Assembly (NCBI GenBank): GCA_000827205.1
Contig: KN832567.1
Location: forward strand, 661,660 to 725,659
Source: Plicaturopsis crispa FD-325 SS-3
Taxonomy: Eukaryota; Basidiomycota; Agaricomycetes; Amylocorticiales; Amylocorticiaceae
Reading direction: 5' to 3'
DNA: 64,000 bases
Positions within the stretch are counted from its first letter, which is position 1. The number at the start of each line of letters is the position of its first letter. The translations under genes and the position numbers were made by a program. The notes under the pieces were generated by a model. That model worked only from the letters and a program-made list of their open reading frames with translations, made no database searches and was not told the origin of the DNA. Below are positions 60,801 to 64,000 of the stretch, piece by piece.

Positions 60801-63318
60801 GGACAACGACGTGCAGGCGTGGAAGAAGTATTTCGGGGAGACCGCGCGCCGGCTGATCAGGGAGAAGTCGATAGACCACGTCGGGTCCCCCGCGAAGTAC
60901 GTCGACATCGTGAAGGACGTGATCAATCTGGTGCCAGTGCACTGGATCGCGAACGAGATCGTGAGCACCCACTTTACCATCTCCTACCTACGCCGCTGTG
61001 ACCGTACTGACATATTGGGCGCGACAGATCGGCCTCCCCATGAAGACCGCCGAAAACCCCTCGGGCACGTACAGGGAGTACGAGCTCGTCGAGAAGTTCC
61101 AGGACGTCGCCAAGTAAGCTGGCCTCTCCTCTTCCCCTCTCCCTCTCTCCTTCCCCATAACCTGTCGGCTTACGCTATGATAGCTACATCTACCTAAACG
61201 CAGCACCCGACAACGACTGGGCATTGCGCGAGAGCGCCGCGCACACTGCGCACCTCGTAAGGGAGTGCGTCAAGAGCCAGCTCGCGCTGCAGAGCCCCAA
61301 AGGCCTCGTACGTCCCCTCCCCTTCCTTACCTTTGCCCTGTCCTGTGATGTGTGAAGGCGGATTACTGATTAATGCGTGTTGTTGGTGTTGGTGGGGCAG
61401 ATCGGGTCCGTGCGCGGGATGCCCGATTTCTTGATGCAGAAATTGACGGGGACGGGCGTGCGGAACGGCGCGTTTATGCAGAGGCTGGTTGTTGCTGGGA
61501 AGAAGCCTGCTGCGGTGTCGGGGGAGGGAAGGAAGCCGGGTGAGGTGAAGAAGACGTCCTCCAGCGAGGGGAAGAAGACGGGCGAGGTGAAGAAAACGGC
61601 CTCTGGGGAGGGCAAGAGAGCGTCGTTCAGTGACGTGATGAGAGGGTCGGCTAGCGGCGGGTGGAAGATGGTGGGTGGCGGCGGGTCGAAGTCGTCCTCT
61701 GGGAACACGTCGAGGGCGTCTTTGAACGGCACTGCTTCTACCAACGGTACCTCCACCAACGGCAACGGCCACGGCGACACCCTAAAACCACCCCCCGCAC
61801 ACACCCACCCCTCCCTTCCTTCCCTCCCCTCCATCAACACCTCCACTTCCCACACCACTTCAAACACTATGAACAACACGGCGCTCTCCCCGGACGCACT
61901 CGCCCTAAGCCTATTCGCCGCCGCCGTGCCCACCGCCGCATGCTTCGCGCAGGCCCTGACGAACGTCGTGGATTTCTACCTGGATGAGGGGAGGGAGGGG
62001 GTGAGGGGGGAGATTGCTGCGCTATGTGGTGGTGGGGGCGCAGACGTTAATGGTAATGGTGGCACGGACCTTAAGAGTAGCGAGGTGGATGAGAGGTTGT
62101 TGGTGTATATACGGGAGGCGTTGAGGTTGGAGCCGCCGGTGCGTCCTTCCTTCCTTCCTTCCTTCCTTCCTTCCTTTCTGGCGGGTGATTTGAACTGAAC
62201 TGACGGGTGGGGGGTTTTTGAATGCGAACAGGTACGGGGCGTGTACCGGACTGCGACGGCGGAGTGCGTGCTGAGTGACGGGCGGGTGGTGCGCGAGGGG
62301 GAGCGCGTGTATGTGGGTGTTGGGGAGGCGAATGTTGATGTGAGTCGTTTGTTGCTCGTTTATCCCCCTTATCTCCCTTAATACTGCTCGTTCAATACTA
62401 ACCTCGCACTCTGCAGCCACGCGTCTTCGGCCCCGACCCACAGGAACCGCGGTACGACCGCCCTGCGCCGAAGAGCGGTGTGCGGGGTGTGCTCGATGAG
62501 GGGTGCGTCTCGTCCTTCCCTCTTTGCTCCTTCTTTTCTTCCCTTCCCCGTCCTTGCCCCTTCCCTCCTCCCTTACCCCACCTGTCTGCTCCTGCTCCTG
62601 CACAAGCTAACTACCGCCTAACAGCCTACTATCCACCCCCTTCTTCGAAGCAGCCGCGCCCGCGGTGGTGCGCGCCGTGTTTGGCCTTGCGGGTGTGCGG
62701 CGCGCGGGGAGGGTGAGTCGGTTTACGCAGGGTGGGAGGGGGTCGGTGCGTGGGGTAAAGGAGGGTGGGGAGGGGGAAGGGGTCAAGGAGGGTGGGGAGG
62801 GTGGGGAGGATGGGGAGGGTGCGACGAATGGGACGAACGTAGAGGGCCTACCGAACGTGGAGGGTACCCCGAACGTGGAGGGCATACCGAACGGGGCGAC
62901 GCAGGCTGCCCCGAACGGGACGACAAACGGCGCCCACGCGCACACCACCCAGAACGGCGCAACGAACGGACAGGCCGCAACGAACGCAGCGACGAACGTG
63001 GAGGGCACACCGAACGCCCCAACGAACGGCACACCTACAAATGGGACCACCAACGGGGCCGCAACGAATGGTAAAACCGCAGCGAATGTGGAGGGCACAC
63101 TCAACAAACTTGACACCCACGACACGCACAAGCACCCCACGCGTAACACGCACAAGCACCCGACGCGCGACACACGCGGCGCGCGGGAGACGTTGTACGT
63201 GGACGCGCGCGGGGCGGAGACGCCGTGGGCGCCGTCGTTGGTCGTTGCTGTGAGTTCCTCTTTCCTTCCCTTCTCTTCGCTTTTTTTTGGGTTACTGACT
63301 TAGGCGGGGGTAGTATGA
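57887..63318 (+). CDS. ppo: Psi-producing oxygenase (heme dioxygenase + P450-like domain)
   Basis: This Ppo-family enzyme makes hydroperoxy/hydroxy fatty-acid (oxylipin) signals that regulate sporulation and development. The peroxidase-like half has ADLVIHCIFNT (distal His), NDTSSYLDLSVLYG, RNHNYIAQKI, and EFNLLYRWHA with the radical Tyr and proximal heme His. The C-terminal P450-like half includes LLFADNDVQAWKKYF, LVPVHWIANEIIGLP, YIREALRLEPP (ExxR) and DPRVFGPDPQEPRYDRP. The heme-thiolate Cys motif is missing; the segment GVLDEGLLSTPFFEAAAPAV stands where it should be. Two low-complexity insertions interrupt this half, about 61500-61885 and 62740-63180. About twenty introns are needed. The final exon after an intron at 63250-63303 gives AGVV and TGA at 63316. 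Confidence 0.9.
61500..61885 (+). other. Low-complexity insertion 1 in the P450-like domain
   Basis: About 130 codons separate FMQRLVVAGKKP from SPDALALSLFAAAVPTAACF. They are Lys/Ser/Gly-rich with near repeats (RKPGEVKKTSS, KKTGEVKKTAS), then Asn/Gly/Thr-rich and Pro/His/Ser-rich. The frame stays open across the region, so it appears to be coding. Confidence 0.7.
62145..62174 (+). repeat. (TTCC)n microsatellite inside a ppo intron
   Basis: Seven or so TTCC units follow the GTGCG donor of the intron between EALRLEPP and VRGVYRTAT. The intron ends GAACAG near 62231. The array lies close to the donor and could vary in length between strains. Confidence 0.85.
62731..62820 (+). other. G-run-dense coding segment (quadruplex-prone)
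   Basis: More than ten runs of three to five G occur within 90 nt on the coding strand, separated by one to six bases. They encode the Gly/Glu-rich start of insertion 2 (VKEGGEGEGVKEGGEGGEDG). The spacing fits G-quadruplex formation. Confidence 0.65.
62836..63102 (+). repeat. 18-bp coding minisatellite in ppo (NVEGxP units)
   Basis: Three adjacent 18-bp units encode NVEGLP, NVEGTP and NVEGIP (62836-62889). Two more copies lie at 62995-63012 and 63085-63102, separated by Asn/Gly/Thr/Ala-rich sequence. A further coding duplication, THKHPTR twice, lies at about 63118-63165. Confidence 0.85.
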
Positions 63319-63500
63319 TGGGAGTGCGTGAACACGATACGGAACGATGGGATATGGAACGAGGACACAACGCAAGGATATGGAGTTACGATATGATATA
63401 GTGTACGATATAGGGTATAGGATAGGGCGGTAATTCTGGCCATGGGGGGACGGTGATATTTTGGTATGTACGGCAATGGTATGGTATGGGATATGATATA
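63319..63500. other. Region 3' of ppo, TATG/GATA-rich
   Basis: The sequence after the ppo stop codon is rich in variants of GATATGG and GGTATG and merges into the 20-bp repeat that follows. No gene is seen. Confidence 0.5.
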
Positions 63501-63560
63501 GGATATGTATGGTGATATTTGGATATGTACGACAATATTTGGATATGTACGGGAATGATA
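63501..63560. repeat. 20-bp degenerate minisatellite, three units
   Basis: Units at 63501, 63521 and 63541 each start GGATATGTA and end in ATATTT or ATGATA. A related unit precedes them near 63461 (TTGGTATGTACGGCAATGG). Confidence 0.75.
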
Positions 63561-63781
63561 ATGTTTGTGCACGTACGGGAGTCGATGGATGATTTGGACG
63601 CTTGGCTTTGAGATTGGGATTGGGAAGTGGCGAGGTTGACGCGGAGTCGACCGTGTCGTGATCACGACGCGTAGGTTCGCTAACGCGTACTACTACTTTC
63701 TTCTGGGAAACACGTACTTTTCTTCTGCTGGACGACGCGTACACCTGAATCCGTGTTGCGAATCTTCATTGACCGTTGAAG

Positions 63782-63834
63782 TCTCGAGTCTCGACAGACT
63801 CGGTATCTCGAGTCTCGACAGACTCGGTATCTCG
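63782..63834. repeat. 24-bp tandem repeat, 2.2 units
   Basis: The unit begins TCTCGAGTCTCGACAGA and ends CTCGGTA; copies lie at 63782-63805 and 63806-63829, with TCTCG beyond. The unit contains imperfect palindromes (TCTCGAGTCTCGA). Confidence 0.85.
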
Positions 63835-63856
63835 TTCGATGCCAGCTGTGGACGAT

Positions 63857-63904
63857 CAGGGTGCCCACGCCGAATACGCAGGGTGCCCACGCCGAATACG
63901 CAGG
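63857..63904. repeat. 22-bp tandem repeat, 2.2 units
   Basis: The unit starts CAGGGTGCCCACGCC and ends GAATACG; exact copies lie at 63857-63878 and 63879-63900, followed by CAGG. Confidence 0.9.
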
Positions 63905-63909
63905 CTGCT

Positions 63910-64000
63910 GGGCGCTGTTACACGCGAAGGCGGGCGCTGTTACACGCGAAGGCGGGCGCTGTTACACGCGAAGACGGGCGCTGTTACACGCGAAGGCGGG
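63910..64000. repeat. 22-bp tandem repeat, at least four units, cut by the window end
   Basis: The unit starts GGGCGCTGTTACACG and ends CGAAGGC; copies begin at 63910, 63932, 63954 and 63976, then GGG reaches the window edge. The third copy has one G-to-A change. The array probably continues beyond the window. Confidence 0.9.

Noticed and set aside
61194-62603. Several long minus-strand frames opposite the oxygenase C-terminus
   Set aside because: The plus strand carries conserved Ppo sequence; high GC and low complexity keep the other strand open.

Overview
The window is nuclear DNA of a filamentous basidiomycete, most likely a wood- or litter-decaying agaricomycete. The signs are intron-dense genes with many introns of about 50-65 nt, an agaricomycete-style F-box protein, a two-domain cellobiose dehydrogenase, a psi-producing oxygenase, and several lineage-specific families next to conserved eukaryotic housekeeping genes. 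No rRNA gene, tRNA gene, transposon or CRISPR array could be supported.

Layout. 0.3-6.5 kb: a single-exon F-box protein and, divergently, the exosome helicase Mtr4. 6.6-11.7 kb: two minus-strand secretory-pathway hydrolases, a GH18 chitinase with a C-terminal chitin-binding module and a membrane-anchored aspartic protease. 12.2-15.8 kb: an F-box protein with a probable beta-propeller and the septation GTPase Spg1/Tem1. 15.8-18.0 kb has no gene. 18.0-21.7 kb: cellobiose dehydrogenase. 21.9-24.7 kb: V-ATPase subunit E and a DUF2461 protein. 25.5-26.6 kb: first copy of a protein-kinase-like family. 27.1-39.6 kb is a dense housekeeping block: eIF3 subunit l, mitochondrial release factor 1, an OSCA/CSC1-type channel, a probable proteasome-assembly chaperone, the myosin essential light chain Cdc4 and a FAF2/UBXD8-like ERAD factor. 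40.1-44.9 kb: two more kinase-like copies flanking an unrecognised nuclear-looking gene. 45.5-49.1 kb: an alpha-amylase with two CBM20 starch-binding modules. 49.3-50.1 kb: a small four-helix membrane protein. 51.7-52.8 kb: a secreted protein made almost entirely of eight near-identical 30-residue repeats. 53.0-56.4 kb: a flavin-reductase-fold protein, a cupin_5 protein and the SNARE Ykt6. 57.9-63.3 kb: a psi-producing oxygenase with large low-complexity insertions. 63.3-64.0 kb: a cluster of minisatellites running off the window end.

How the genes work together. Chitinase, protease, cellobiose dehydrogenase and amylase are degradative enzymes, most or all of them extracellular, as expected of a saprotroph; they are interspersed with unrelated genes and do not form an operon-like cluster. 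Spg1 and Cdc4 both act in cytokinesis; FAF2 and the chaperone both bear on proteasomal degradation. The most novel-looking items are the eight-repeat secreted protein, the three-member kinase-like family with one member that has lost its catalytic residues, and the repeat-expanded oxygenase with adjacent minisatellites.

For spliced genes the coordinates span start codon to stop codon including introns. Splice sites were inferred by reading frame, GT-AG (or GC-AG) ends and family alignment from memory; none were tested with transcripts.
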